From Prauserella isguenensis (GTDB lineage: Bacteria > Actinomycetota > Actinomycetes > Mycobacteriales > Pseudonocardiaceae): a stretch of 64,000 bases of DNA. The first letter of the stretch is position 1. Each line of letters opens with the position of its first letter. The notes beneath the pieces were generated by a model. It made no database searches. It saw only the letters and a list, made by a program, of their open reading frames with translations, and was not told the origin of the DNA. The stretch is from assembly GCF_014191605.1 (NCBI RefSeq), contig NZ_JACHWU010000005.1, forward strand, positions 1 through 64,000, written 5' to 3'. A program made the translations under genes and the position numbers. Positions 33,211 through 41,957 of this stretch are shown here, one piece after another.

Positions 33211-34131
33211 GTGCGGTGGAGATTCCTGCTCAAGCCCGGCTGGCTGGCGTTGACGGTGGTGGTGTTCGTCTTCGCCGCCCTGAGCTTCACCGTGCTCGCC
33301 CCGTGGCAGTTCGACCGGCACGAGGAGCGCACCGCGCGGAACGACGCCGTGTCCTCGTCCACCGCGGCCCGCCCGCAACCGTTGGCGGAGGTGCTGCCCG
33401 GCGACACCGCCCCGGACGGCCGCACAGAGTGGCGACGCGTGATCGTCGAAGGCACGTACCTGCCCGACGACGAAGTGATCGCGCGGCTGCGCACCGTCCA
33501 GGGCGAGCCGGCGTTCGAGGTGCTCACACCCCTGCGCACCACCGCCGGCCCGACGGTGCTCATCAACCGGGGCTTCGTGCGGCCCGCCAACGACACCGGA
33601 GTGCCGGACTTGGAGGCCCCGCCGCAGGGCCGTGTCACCGTCGAAGCCCGAGTGCGCGCCGACGAGAACGATCCGTCGAACCGCGACGCGTTCGCCGACG
33701 AGACCACCGGCGGCAGGCTGCACTCGTACTCGGTGGATTCGAAGGTCGTGGCGCGGGCGACGGACCTGGACATCAAGCCGGGCTACTACCAGCTGGAGCC
33801 GGGCGAACCGGGTGTGCTGACGGCCCTGCCACTCCCTCAGCTCGAAGCCGGGCCGTACTTCTCGTACGCGCTGCAGTGGATCGCGTTCGGCGCGATGGCC
33901 CTGCTCGGGTGGCTGTACTTCACGGTCCGCGAAGCTCGACCGGGCGGTGTTCTCGCCGACTCCGACGCAGCAGAGTCCGTCACGACCGGGTCGGCCGACG
34001 ACGCCGAGCCGGCCACCACCGTGTCCACCGCGGCGGCGGACACGAGCCGACGTAAGCAGCCGGGCAGGCAGAAGCGCAAGTCGGTGGCGCAGATCCTCGC
34101 GGAGGACGACGAGGCCGACGCGCTCCGGTGA
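33211..34131 (+). CDS. SURF1 family cytochrome oxidase assembly protein
   Basis: The 306-aa protein has the SURF1 layout: an N-terminal helix (GWLALTVVVFVFAALSF followed by VLAPWQFDRHEERTARN), a large extracytoplasmic domain with GEPAFEVLTPLRT and VLINRGFVRP, and a second helix (FSYALQWIAFGAMALLGWLYF) before a charged cytoplasmic tail. SURF1 assists heme a insertion into cytochrome c oxidase. Start at GTG 33211 agrees with the mycobacterial protein (LLRPGWLAL start region) and with the upstream -10. It occupies the Rv2235 position, between ptpA and cobD. Confidence 0.9.
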   Translation: MRWRFLLKPGWLALTVVVFVFAALSFTVLAPWQFDRHEERTARNDAVSSSTAARPQPLAEVLPGDTAPDGRTEWRRVIVEGTYLPDDEVIARLRTVQGEPAFEVLTPLRTTAGPTVLINRGFVRPANDTGVPDLEAPPQGRVTVEARVRADENDPSNRDAFADETTGGRLHSYSVDSKVVARATDLDIKPGYYQLEPGEPGVLTALPLPQLEAGPYFSYALQWIAFGAMALLGWLYFTVREARPGGVLADSDAAESVTTGSADDAEPATTVSTAAADTSRRKQPGRQKRKSVAQILAEDDEADALR

Positions 34132-34242
34132 GCGACGGCTGCCGGTAACCGCTGCGTGCCCGTTCCGTGATGAACGGACGGACATTCCCCACCTTTCGCC
34201 CATAACCTTCGTCGGTACTTTTCACCGACCGACCAAAGGACC

Positions 34243-34313
34243 GGGACAAGTCGGGCAGATTGCCCTCGCGTGCCGACTCCGAGCGCGGCACCAGGACAAC
34301 CTGCGGAGGTCCC
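34243..34313 (+). promoter_or_regulatory. structured 5' UTR of the first M15 peptidase gene
   Basis: Possible pairings are GGGAC (34243-34247) with GTCCC (34309-34313) abutting the ribosome binding site, GGGCA-GAT-TGCCC, and GTGCCG with CGGCAC (34270-34291). A further GTCGGT/ACCGAC hairpin lies just upstream. It may control initiation; no known riboswitch core was recognised. Confidence 0.35.
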
Positions 34314-35060
34314 ATGCGTAAACGACTCTTCTCCCTGCTGGCCGCTGCGGCTGTTGCAGCGGCCGGCCTCACCGCCGCGACCGCGGTGGCGACGCCCGCC
34401 CCGGCCAGCGCCGCCTCGTGCTACGAGTGGTCGAGCACTCTCTCTCGCGGCGACAGCGGCGCTGCGGTGAAGGAACTGCAGATCCGTGTCGCCGGTTGGG
34501 TGTCGTCCGGTGAGCACCTCGCCATCGACGGCCAGTACGGCCCGGCGACCGAGGCTGCCGTCAAGCGGTTCCAGTCGGGATACGGCCTGGCGGCCGACGG
34601 TGTCGCGGGTTCGCAGACGTTCGGGAAGATCTACGACCTGACGTCGAGCGACTGCACGCCGTCCCACTTCTCCTATTCGGAGTTCGACGACAACTGTGGT
34701 GCCAACAACTTCAGCGGGGGCGCCGTGTCGGCGTCGACGGCGAAGGAGAACACCCGCCGTGTGATGTGGCAGCTGGAAGCGATGCGCCACAAGCTCGGCG
34801 ACCAGCCGATCGGTATTTCGTCCGGCATCCGGAGCTACTCGTGCAACAGCTCGGTCGGCGGTTCGTCGTCGAGCCGCCATCTGTACGGCGATGCTGCGGA
34901 CATGGGAATCGGTGGAAACGTGCATTCGCAGTGCACGCTGTACCGGGCCGCATGGGAGGCCGGTTTCACCGAGATCCTCGGGCCGGGCTACCCGGGTCAC
35001 AACGACCACGTCCACGTGGCCAATGACCCGAGTCCGTTCCGCAGCGCCCCGAACTGCTGA
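34314..35060 (+). CDS. secreted peptidoglycan-binding M15 peptidase
   Basis: The 248-aa protein has a Sec signal peptide (LFSLLAAAAVAAAGLTAATAV...ASA, cleavage near residue 34), a PG_binding_1 domain (about 42-105, LSRGDSGAAVKELQIRVAGW and AIDGQYGPATEAAVKRFQSGYG) and an M15 (VanY/DAE-like) metallopeptidase domain. Zinc ligands are likely in SSRHLYGDAADMGI (H189, D196) and HNDHVHV. Four pairs of cysteines suggest an extracellular disulfide-stabilised enzyme. GGAGGT sits four bases before ATG 34314. It is 65-70 percent identical by eye to the next gene, a tandem duplication. Confidence 0.9.
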   Translation: MRKRLFSLLAAAAVAAAGLTAATAVATPAPASAASCYEWSSTLSRGDSGAAVKELQIRVAGWVSSGEHLAIDGQYGPATEAAVKRFQSGYGLAADGVAGSQTFGKIYDLTSSDCTPSHFSYSEFDDNCGANNFSGGAVSASTAKENTRRVMWQLEAMRHKLGDQPIGISSGIRSYSCNSSVGGSSSSRHLYGDAADMGIGGNVHSQCTLYRAAWEAGFTEILGPGYPGHNDHVHVANDPSPFRSAPNC

Positions 35061-35078
35061 CGGTCACGTCCTGCGGGA

Positions 35079-35120
35079 CGGGGGTGGTGTCCGGTTCCGC
35101 ACCGGGGACCACCCCCGTTT
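35079..35120 (+). terminator. intrinsic terminator after the first M15 gene
   Basis: CGGGGGTGGT (35079-35088) pairs perfectly with ACCACCCCCG (35108-35117), followed by TTT. An inner CCGG/CCGG pair sits in the loop. It separates the tandem M15 genes into two transcripts. Confidence 0.8.
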
Positions 35121-35260
35121 CTCGTGTGTCCCGAAGCCGGCGCGTTGGACCGTCGCGACCGGGGCGCGGTTCCCCCGTGTGCCACGGAGCCGACTTTCGC
35201 ACCCCGCCGTCGGTAGGTATCGACCGCAACGAATGGCATTCGGTTAATGATTCACGCCAA

Positions 35261-35329
35261 GGTGTCCGGCAGTGCCGACAGCGCTACCAGTGCCGCTGGT
35301 GCCGACCGGTCGGCACGTCGGAAGACACC
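35261..35329 (+). promoter_or_regulatory. nested stem structure in the second M15 5' UTR
   Basis: Three coaxial helices can form: GGTGTC (35261-35266) with GACACC (35324-35329); GTGCCGAC (35272-35279) with GTCGGCAC (35309-35316); and ACCAG-TGCCG-CTGGT (35286-35300). The structure ends one base before the GGAGGT ribosome binding site. It looks like a cis-regulatory RNA, though no known family was recognised. Confidence 0.5.
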
Positions 35330-35339
35330 TGGAGGTGCC

Positions 35340-36083
35340 ATGCGTAACCGTATTCTTTCCGTGGTGGCAGCGGCGGCGCTCGCTGCCGGTGGCCTCACGA
35401 CCGCGACCCTCGTCACTCCGGCGACGGCCGCCGCCGACGGCTGTTTCACGTTCGAGAGCGATCTGTCGGAGGGCGACAGCGGATCCGCGGTCGAGGAGCT
35501 GCAGGTCCGGGTCGCCGGATGGGTGAGCCACGGCGAACACCTGGCGATCGACGGCGAGTTCGGCGCGGCCACCGAGGCCGCCGTCGAACGGTTCCAGTCC
35601 GGCTACGGCGTCCCGCAGTCCGGCGTGGTCGACGCCGAGACCCGTGAGGTGCTGCACGCACTCGGGCAGGACGACTGCACCCCCGAGCACTTCACGTACT
35701 CCGAGTTCGACGAGAACTGCGGTGCGAACAACTTCGAAGGCGGCATGGTCGACGCCGCCACCGCGAAGGAGAACACGCGTCGAGTCATGTGGCAGCTGGA
35801 GGCGATGCGGCACAAGCTCGGCGACGTGCCCCTCGGCGTCACGTCCGGTTTCCGTAGCGTCTCGTGCAACGACTCGGTCGGCGGGTCGCCCTCGAGCAGG
35901 CACATGTACGGCGAGACGGCCGATCTCGGCATCAACGCGAACGAGCACTCGCAGTGCACGCTGTACGACGCCGCCCACGAGGCCGGGTTCACCGAGATCA
36001 TCGGGCCGGGCGCGGAGGGCCACAACGACCACGTCCACGTGGCCAACGATCCGAGTCCGTACAGCTCCGCACCGAACTGCTGA
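35340..36083 (+). CDS. secreted peptidoglycan-binding M15 peptidase, second copy
   Basis: The 247-aa paralogue of the preceding gene keeps the signal peptide (ILSVVAAAALAAGGLTTATLV), the PG_binding_1 domain (LSEGDSGSAVEELQVRVAGW) and the M15 site (SSRHMYGETADLGIN and HNDHVHVAND). Cysteines and the C-terminal SSAPNC match. It is more acidic than its neighbour (many Glu for Lys/Gln changes), suggesting different wall or surface targets. ATG 35340 follows GGAGGT. The separate 5' RNA structure indicates its own control. Confidence 0.9.
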   Translation: MRNRILSVVAAAALAAGGLTTATLVTPATAAADGCFTFESDLSEGDSGSAVEELQVRVAGWVSHGEHLAIDGEFGAATEAAVERFQSGYGVPQSGVVDAETREVLHALGQDDCTPEHFTYSEFDENCGANNFEGGMVDAATAKENTRRVMWQLEAMRHKLGDVPLGVTSGFRSVSCNDSVGGSPSSRHMYGETADLGINANEHSQCTLYDAAHEAGFTEIIGPGAEGHNDHVHVANDPSPYSSAPNC

Positions 36084-36099
36084 CGTCGGACGAACGCGC

Positions 36100-36134
36100 G
36101 CGGGCGGCGGGCAACGCGTGTGCCGGTCGCCCGC
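36100..36134. terminator. strong GC hairpin between convergent M15 and cobD genes
   Basis: GCGGGCG at 36100 pairs with CGCCCGC ending at 36134, with further near-complementary GGGCA/TGCC pairing inside. There is no T tract. It lies in the 65-bp gap between convergent stop codons. Confidence 0.5.
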
Positions 36135-36148
36135 GTGCGGGGACGTGC

Positions 36149-37099
36149 CTATCGGCGTCGGCGCCTGCCGAGGCTCGACACGGCGGCGAGCACCGCGGAC
36201 ACGCCGACCGCGCACAGTCCGACCACTCGGGACAGTTCGACGGCGCGCGTGACGTGACCGGCGTCGGGGTTGCGCCCTGCGCCGAGCACGGGCAGCTCCG
36301 CCACACCGCGCGGGTACACGGTGCGGCCGCCGAGGCGGATCTCGAGTGCCCCGGCGAACGCGGCTTCGGCGCGCCCGGCGTTAGGGCTCGGGTGGGCGGC
36401 CGTGTCGCGCCGCCATGCCTGCCACGCACTGGGCGCGGAGCCTCCGACGATCGGTGCTGCGGCGGTGGTCAACGTGGCCGTGAGCCGTGCCGGTGCGAGG
36501 TTCGCGACTTCGTCGAGTCGCCGCGCGACCGGGTCGGCCGAGCGCGTCGAGGCGATGTCGAGCTCCATTCCGGCCCGCCTGCCGAGCACGGTGACGGTGC
36601 GGGCGCCCAGCATTCCGGGGAGCCCCGCCACAGCGCCCCAAACGAGTGGCGACACCACGGCGTTCGAGGTCTGGTCCGCGACGACTTCGATCGCGGCACG
36701 GGACAGACCTGGCAGGTCGAGGTCTTCGGTGCAGCGCGGGTCGGCTGTCGCGATGCGCGCGCGGGCGGTGTCGAAGTCGCCGCTTTCGAGGTCGCGGGCG
36801 AGGTCGGTGCCGTCCGCGGCGATCCGCGCTCCCCCGAGGACCGACCACGTACCCGCGGCGACGGCGAGCGTGCGCAGCAACCGGTGACGAGCCGTGACGC
36901 GTTCGGCCAGCACGCCCGCTGCGACGGCGCCGGCGGTCACCGCGGTCGTTGCCGCGGCGGTTCCGATGCGCCGGGCCAGCGCGTCGGCAGCGTCCGGCAG
37001 CACGGTGACAGGACGCGACGGAGCGGCGCGACGCGGCTCGCCGACCAGACCGTCGGCAACCACCCCGAGCAGCAATCCGACGACTCGATGCGCACTCAC
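36149..37099 (-). CDS. cobD: adenosylcobinamide-phosphate synthase CobD/CbiB
   Basis: The 316-aa membrane enzyme attaches the aminopropanol-type side chain to adenosylcobyric acid in cobalamin synthesis. Hallmarks are the N-terminal LLGVVADGLVGEPRR, the central DLPGLSRAAIEVVADQTSNAVVSPLVWGAVAGLPG (SxAENxxD-like region), and PNAGRAEAAFAGALEIRLGG. Four or more helices are visible. GTG 37099 is chosen as the start just before the conserved N-terminus, with GGGAA upstream. It holds the Rv2236c position relative to SURF1. Confidence 0.9.
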   Translation of the reverse strand: MSAHRVVGLLLGVVADGLVGEPRRAAPSRPVTVLPDAADALARRIGTAAATTAVTAGAVAAGVLAERVTARHRLLRTLAVAAGTWSVLGGARIAADGTDLARDLESGDFDTARARIATADPRCTEDLDLPGLSRAAIEVVADQTSNAVVSPLVWGAVAGLPGMLGARTVTVLGRRAGMELDIASTRSADPVARRLDEVANLAPARLTATLTTAAAPIVGGSAPSAWQAWRRDTAAHPSPNAGRAEAAFAGALEIRLGGRTVYPRGVAELPVLGAGRNPDAGHVTRAVELSRVVGLCAVGVSAVLAAVSSLGRRRRR

Positions 37100-37227
37100 G
37101 TTTCCCGAAACCCCCAAACCCGGTGAAGCTACGCGGCAGCCTACCGAGGCGCGTCGGCCCGAGTCCCGGGGTCCGGCGTGGCCGAGCGGCGAGCGGCCGG
37201 GTGTCCGTAGCCCTCGCCCGGTGTGCG

Positions 37228-38214
37228 CTACTGCTCCGCGGCGGCCCACGAACGGAGCATCACGGACGCGATCGATGTGGTGCCGGGGAGCATCAGTTCG
37301 TCGTGCTCACCGTCGAACGCCGCACGCACGTCGGCGCGGCTGAACCATCGCGCCTCCTCGATCTCCCCGTCTGCGGGCGTCAGGGCGGCACCGCTGACGG
37401 TCCGCGCCGCGAAGCCGAGCATGATCGACCGCGGGAACGGCCACGGCTGGCTGCCCAGGTAGCGCACGTCGCCGACCTCGACACCGACCTCCTCACGCAC
37501 CTCGCGTTCGACGCAGCCTTCGAGCGACTCGCCGGCCTCGACGAATCCCGCCAGTACCGAGTACCGCTTCGGCGGCCACACGGGCTGACGCGCCAGCAGC
37601 ACGTTCGCACCGTTGACGCCGATGTCGTCGTGCACCAGGCAGATCACCGCGGGGTCGGTACGCGGGTACTCCTCGTTCCCGCACCCGGTGCAGTGGGATG
37701 CCCAGCCGAACTGCACCCGGGTCACTTCCGACCCGCACCGCCCGCAGAACCTGCCACGGTGGTGCCAGTTCCGCAGTGCTTCCGCGGTCGTCAGCAGACC
37801 CGCCGACGTGTCGTCGAGGAGGGCGCCGTGCCCCCGCAGGTCCAGCCACGCCTCGTCGGCACTGACCGGAACCTCCTGCCGCACTCCCCAACCGCCGTCG
37901 AGTTCGATCGTGTCCGATTCGGACGGCGGGTCGACGGGCAGCATCCAGTGGTCGACGCCGTCCCATTCACCGAGGAACGACGCCTCGACGGGCGGTTCCC
38001 CGGCGAACTCGGCCGCCTTCCTGGTACTCACGGGTGCCTCGCCGGAGTCGACGGCGTCGAGCCGCACCGGTGTCCTGCCCCAGCGGTCGACGACCACGAG
38101 CCGCGCGTCCGGCCAGCGTGCGGTGAGGCGTTCCGGATCGTTCCGCAGTGTCTCCTGCCGGTCCACTGTGGACCGGGACAGCGCCGGAACCTCCCCGAGC
38201 TCGAACGGCCTCAC
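37228..38214 (-). CDS. nudC: NAD(H) diphosphatase / NAD-RNA decapping enzyme
   Basis: The 328-aa Nudix hydrolase splits NAD(H) and, in other bacteria, removes NAD caps from RNA. It shows the zinc ribbon (FCGRCGSEVTRV ... HCTGCGNEEYPR), the Nudix box GFVEAGESLEGCVEREVREE, and the NADH-specific SQPWPFPRS motif downstream. GTG 38214 overlaps the stop codon of the upstream M16-family gene by four bases (GTGA). nudC is likewise near the K+ channel and adnAB in M. tuberculosis, but here several gene pairs intervene. Confidence 0.94.
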   Translation of the reverse strand: MRPFELGEVPALSRSTVDRQETLRNDPERLTARWPDARLVVVDRWGRTPVRLDAVDSGEAPVSTRKAAEFAGEPPVEASFLGEWDGVDHWMLPVDPPSESDTIELDGGWGVRQEVPVSADEAWLDLRGHGALLDDTSAGLLTTAEALRNWHHRGRFCGRCGSEVTRVQFGWASHCTGCGNEEYPRTDPAVICLVHDDIGVNGANVLLARQPVWPPKRYSVLAGFVEAGESLEGCVEREVREEVGVEVGDVRYLGSQPWPFPRSIMLGFAARTVSGAALTPADGEIEEARWFSRADVRAAFDGEHDELMLPGTTSIASVMLRSWAAAEQ

Positions 38215-39596
38215 GGTTCCGGATCCGCGACGCGCACGCCACCGAGGGCCTCGAGCTGCGGCCCGAGCACGTCCGCATCTCCTACGACGACACCGGTGAA
38301 GCGGCTCGGCGCGAAGATCTCCAGCGCCACCTCGGCGACCTGTTCGGTCGTCACGGCGGCGAGCCGCTCGGGGTGCCCGAGCAGCCACTCGAGGTCGAGG
38401 CCCACCGCGGCGAGGCCGATCAGCTGGTTCGCCATCCCGGCCTGCGACGCCGATCCGATCAGCAGCGTGCCCGTGGCATACTGCCGCACGGTGTCGACCT
38501 CGGAGTCGGTCGGCGGCACGAGCCCGAGCCTGCCGAGTTCGTACCGCGTCTCCAACAGCGCGGCTGCGGTCACGTCGCTCGCGGTGTCGGCGTCGACCTG
38601 CACGGTCGCCTTACCTCGGGTGAACTCGAATCCGGAATGGGCGCCGTAGGTGTAGCCCTTGTCCTCACGGATGTTCTCGACGAGCCGTGACGAGAAGTAG
38701 CCCCCGAACGTCAGGTTCGCCAACTGCACCGCCGGGTACCGGTCCGCGGTGCGCGGCAGGCTCTGCGCCGACAGCCGGATCTGCGACTGCACGGCGCCGC
38801 CGCGCGGTACGAGCACCAGGTCGCCGCCGGCCAGGTCGGGCAGCTCGGGCAGCTCGCGCGCCACGTCGTCGGAACGCCAGCCGTCCAGCGCCCGTTCGAC
38901 GTCGACGACCGCGGACTGCGGGTCGATGTCGCCGACGAGCACCAGCACCGAGCCCCGCGGCAGAACCGCGGCGGGGTGCAGCGCGCGGACCATGCCCGGC
39001 GTCACCTGCTCCACGTCCTCGGGACGGGGTACCTCGCGGGTGAACGGGTGGTCGCCGTAGCGCTGCCGCTGCAGCGCCTCGCGGGCGATCACGCGCGGCT
39101 GGGTGCGCGCGACGGCGAGGCGTTCGACCAGCCGCGCCGCTTCCCGTTCGACCTCGTGGTCGGCGTAGGTGGCCTCGGTGAGGATGTCGGCGAGCACGTC
39201 GAGCAGGGTCGGCAACCCGGTCGCCAGCGCACTCGCGGAGACGGACAGGTGCTCCGGGTCGACGGCCACGCCGAGGTCGCCGCCGATGAGCGCCAGGTCG
39301 GTGTCCATCGCGACCCGGTCACGGCGACGCGTGCCCGTGGCGATGGTGTCCGCAAGCACTTCGGCCGTCGCCGTGTGCATCGGGTCGTCACCCGCGAACG
39401 GGATCGCCATGCGCAGCTCCGCCATCGGCGAACCCGGCTTGCGCACGGCCAGCACACGCAGGCCGTTGCCGATCTCGGTGTCGACGTGCTCCGGTGGCGT
39501 GGCCGTCCGCTGTTCGCCCAGCTGCGGCAACTCCCGCGGGCCTGCCGGGGTCCGGCCGATCTCCTCCGCGGTCCGGTGGGTCTGCGATGCGGTCAC
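38211..39596 (-). CDS. M16-family peptidase subunit lacking the zinc motif
   Basis: The 461-aa protein aligns by pattern with M16 peptidases but the region equivalent to HxxEH reads PFAGDDPMHTATAEVLADT, so it lacks the metal site. It keeps the C-terminal YFSSRLVENIREDKGYTYGAHSG segment that contributes substrate-binding Arg and Tyr residues. Such a protein pairs with a catalytic M16 subunit as in mitochondrial processing peptidase. GTG 39596 overlaps the upstream catalytic gene (GTGA), supporting a stoichiometric heterodimer. Confidence 0.87.
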   Translation of the reverse strand: MTASQTHRTAEEIGRTPAGPRELPQLGEQRTATPPEHVDTEIGNGLRVLAVRKPGSPMAELRMAIPFAGDDPMHTATAEVLADTIATGTRRRDRVAMDTDLALIGGDLGVAVDPEHLSVSASALATGLPTLLDVLADILTEATYADHEVEREAARLVERLAVARTQPRVIAREALQRQRYGDHPFTREVPRPEDVEQVTPGMVRALHPAAVLPRGSVLVLVGDIDPQSAVVDVERALDGWRSDDVARELPELPDLAGGDLVLVPRGGAVQSQIRLSAQSLPRTADRYPAVQLANLTFGGYFSSRLVENIREDKGYTYGAHSGFEFTRGKATVQVDADTASDVTAAALLETRYELGRLGLVPPTDSEVDTVRQYATGTLLIGSASQAGMANQLIGLAAVGLDLEWLLGHPERLAAVTTEQVAEVALEIFAPSRFTGVVVGDADVLGPQLEALGGVRVADPEP

Positions 39597-40879
39597 TGGG
39601 TACCTCCCTGCGCGGGCTCGACGAGAAGGACGGCGCGCGAATCGGGCCGCAGGCCCTTCGCGGCGTGCGACACCTCGTCCGCGGTGACGGCGGCGATGCG
39701 GTCGGCGACCTGGTGCATGAGCGCCGCGTCGCCGTAGAGCAGTTCGAACGAACCGAAACCGAGCGTGCGGTTGACGAGCCTGTCGTGTTCCGCGTGCAGC
39801 ATCGCGCTCCACCGAGCCGTCACCCGCGCCAGCTCGTCGCTGGTCGGCGGCTGCGCGGCGAGCGACTCCAGCTCCTCGTCGACGGCACCGAGGATGCTGT
39901 CCACGCCGACGTCGGGCGTGTGCATCGCGGTGATCGAGAACGTGTCGGGATCGCGCGCCTCGAACGGTCCGAACAGACCCGCGCCCGCGTTGATGTCGGT
40001 GACGAGCGGCTCGCCGTGCACGAGGCGCTGCTGCAGGCGGGAACCGTCACCGTCGACGAGGACGCTGGCCAGCACGAGGTGCGCCAGGTAGGCGTCGATC
40101 TCACCGACCGGGTCGGGCATGCGGTAGCCGACGGCCAGCGCGGGAAGCGGGGCGTGCGGGTCGACGTGCGTCTCGCGGATCTCGCTGGTCGGCCGGGGCT
40201 CGGCGAACGACGGCCGCTCGGGCCTCGGGCGTGCGGGCACGTCGCCGAAGTGCTTCTCGATCAACTCGCGGGCCCGGTCGACCTCGATGTCGCCCGCGAC
40301 GGTGAGCACCGCGTTGGCGGGCGCGTAGTAGGTGTCGAAGAACGCGGCGCAGTCCTCGAGGCTGGCCTGCTCGAGGTCGGTGAAGTCGCCGTAACCGTTG
40401 TGGGCGTTGGGGAACGTGTCGTACAGCACCGGCGGCAGCAGGATCCACGGGAATCCGCCGTAGGGCCGGTTCAGCACGTTGAGGCGGATCTCCTCCTTGA
40501 CCACGTCGATCTGGTTGGCGAGGTTCTCGGCGGTCAGCTTCGGCGCACGCATCCGGTCGGCCTCGAGGAACAGCGCGCGCTCCAGCGCCGCGGACGGCAG
40601 CACCTCAAAGTAGTCCGTGTAGTCGGGGTGGGTCGACCCGTTGAACGAGCCTCCGCTGCCCTGCACGTGGCGGAAGTGGGCCAGCTTCTCGAGGCTTTCG
40701 CTGCCCTGGAACATCAGGTGCTCGAACAGGTGCGCGAAGCCGGTGCGGCCTTCGGGTTCGGAACGGAAACCCACGTCGTAGTGCACGCTGACGCCGACGA
40801 CCGGGGCGCTCCGGTCGGGCGCGAGAACCACTCGCAGGCCGTTGTCCAACGTCAGTTTGTGGAGAACGGGTTCGGCCAT
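39593..40879 (-). CDS. M16-family zinc metallopeptidase, catalytic subunit
   Basis: The 428-aa protein has the inverted zinc motif HLFEH (H50, E53, H54) and the distal Glu in NQIDVVKEEIRLN. The N-terminal LDNGLRVVLAPDRSAPVVGVSV start is typical of pitrilysin-like M16B enzymes. No signal peptide is present, so it is probably cytoplasmic. It forms an overlapping pair with the non-catalytic gene downstream. Confidence 0.93.
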   Translation of the reverse strand: MAEPVLHKLTLDNGLRVVLAPDRSAPVVGVSVHYDVGFRSEPEGRTGFAHLFEHLMFQGSESLEKLAHFRHVQGSGGSFNGSTHPDYTDYFEVLPSAALERALFLEADRMRAPKLTAENLANQIDVVKEEIRLNVLNRPYGGFPWILLPPVLYDTFPNAHNGYGDFTDLEQASLEDCAAFFDTYYAPANAVLTVAGDIEVDRARELIEKHFGDVPARPRPERPSFAEPRPTSEIRETHVDPHAPLPALAVGYRMPDPVGEIDAYLAHLVLASVLVDGDGSRLQQRLVHGEPLVTDINAGAGLFGPFEARDPDTFSITAMHTPDVGVDSILGAVDEELESLAAQPPTSDELARVTARWSAMLHAEHDRLVNRTLGFGSFELLYGDAALMHQVADRIAAVTADEVSHAAKGLRPDSRAVLLVEPAQGGTQ

Positions 40880-40946
40880 GGGGCCACCCTACGGGAGGCG
40901 CTCGCGTGTTCACGTCGCCTTCACCGGTATCGGCACCTCTGCCGGG

Positions 40947-41792
40947 CTATTCCGCCGCGCGCCGGAGTTCGCCGTCCAGGTTCTCGCGGCGCATGCGCCG
41001 GTCGAGGTAGATCAGCACGGTGACGGCGGAGCTGAACGGCACCGCGAGGCTCTGCCCCGCGACGCTGCCGAGCCCGAGGATCAGCCGATGCCCGGCCGGG
41101 GTGCCGTCCGACAACGGCGACGTGCCGGCACCCAACGGCAGGAGCTGGGCGAACAGCAGTTGCACGACCAGGCTGACCAGGACCGTGATCAGCAGCGCGA
41201 CGACCAGGACGCCGAAGACCCGCCACCACGCGCCACCGACCAGTTGCACCGACCGTGCCAGCCCGTCGACGACGGTGCCGCGTTCCCACATCAGCACGGG
41301 CACGGCCAGGCTGAGGAACACGTAGGCCACGATCCCGGGCACGACCAGCAGGAGTAGCCCGACGATCGTGACGACCGTGACGACGGCGGTCAGTCCGAAC
41401 AGCGCCAATAACCGCGGCCCGACCTCGGCCCACACCTCGCGCGCCGAGACCGGCCTGCCCAGCACCGCCCGACCGACCACCACCGTCGTCACGCCCACGA
41501 CGAGTGCGTGCGTCGACAACGTGACGAGCAGGCTCGCCGCGTTGGCCAACAGCTCGTTGAGGGGATGCTGCCAGGACCGCCGCAGAGGCAGGACGTACAT
41601 CTCGGCGAGTAGCACCAGCACCGTGCCTGCCAGGGCCACGAGAGCCGATGCGCCGAACACGACGGCGGCGTGCCTGCGCAGTGTCGCCACGGCACCGTCG
41701 GTGATGTCCGCGAGGCGCAGGGGCCGGAGCGGGATCACGCCGGGCTGCCACCCGTGGGACCCGCGGCCGGACATACCACTCGAATCGATCAT
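40947..41792 (-). CDS. polytopic membrane protein, GPDP-membrane-domain type (A)
   Basis: The 281-aa protein has a short N-terminus (DSSGMSGRGSHGW), then GVIPLRPLRLADITDGAVATLRRH, a motif seen at the start of glycerophosphoryl-diester-phosphodiesterase membrane-domain proteins. Six hydrophobic helices follow, and the C-terminus reads FSSAVTVLIYLDRRMRRENLDGEL. No catalytic domain is attached. CAGGGT lies seven bases before the ATG (41792). It is a paralogue of the next gene, sharing start, helix order and the RRENL ending. Its function is unknown. Confidence 0.75.
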   Translation of the reverse strand: MIDSSGMSGRGSHGWQPGVIPLRPLRLADITDGAVATLRRHAAVVFGASALVALAGTVLVLLAEMYVLPLRRSWQHPLNELLANAASLLVTLSTHALVVGVTTVVVGRAVLGRPVSAREVWAEVGPRLLALFGLTAVVTVVTIVGLLLLVVPGIVAYVFLSLAVPVLMWERGTVVDGLARSVQLVGGAWWRVFGVLVVALLITVLVSLVVQLLFAQLLPLGAGTSPLSDGTPAGHRLILGLGSVAGQSLAVPFSSAVTVLIYLDRRMRRENLDGELRRAAE

Positions 41793-41874
41793 AGGCGCGA
41801 CCCTGTCATCCACCCCGGCCGCCGTTCGTGCGGCGTCACGGCGTCGTCTCGTCGCTCACATCCGTCCCGTCGCC

Positions 41875-41957
41875 CCGGCAGGGCTGTGCTCCCGGCAGGG
41901 CTGTGCTCACAGCTGAGCGGTGTCCCGGCAGGGCTGTGCTCACAGCTGAGTGGTGCT
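41875..41957. repeat. short direct repeats with a CTGTG-CT-CACAG hairpin
   Basis: The motif CCCGGCAGGGCTGTGCT occurs three times (from about 41875, 41892 and 41925), the last two continuing into CACAGCTGAG. The last copy runs up to the end of the downstream-strand gene B. The inverted repeat may act as its terminator. Confidence 0.6.

Noticed and set aside
35221-35340. Known c-di-AMP (ydaO) riboswitch before the M15 gene
   Set aside because: I could not find the conserved core; only the nested helices are supported.
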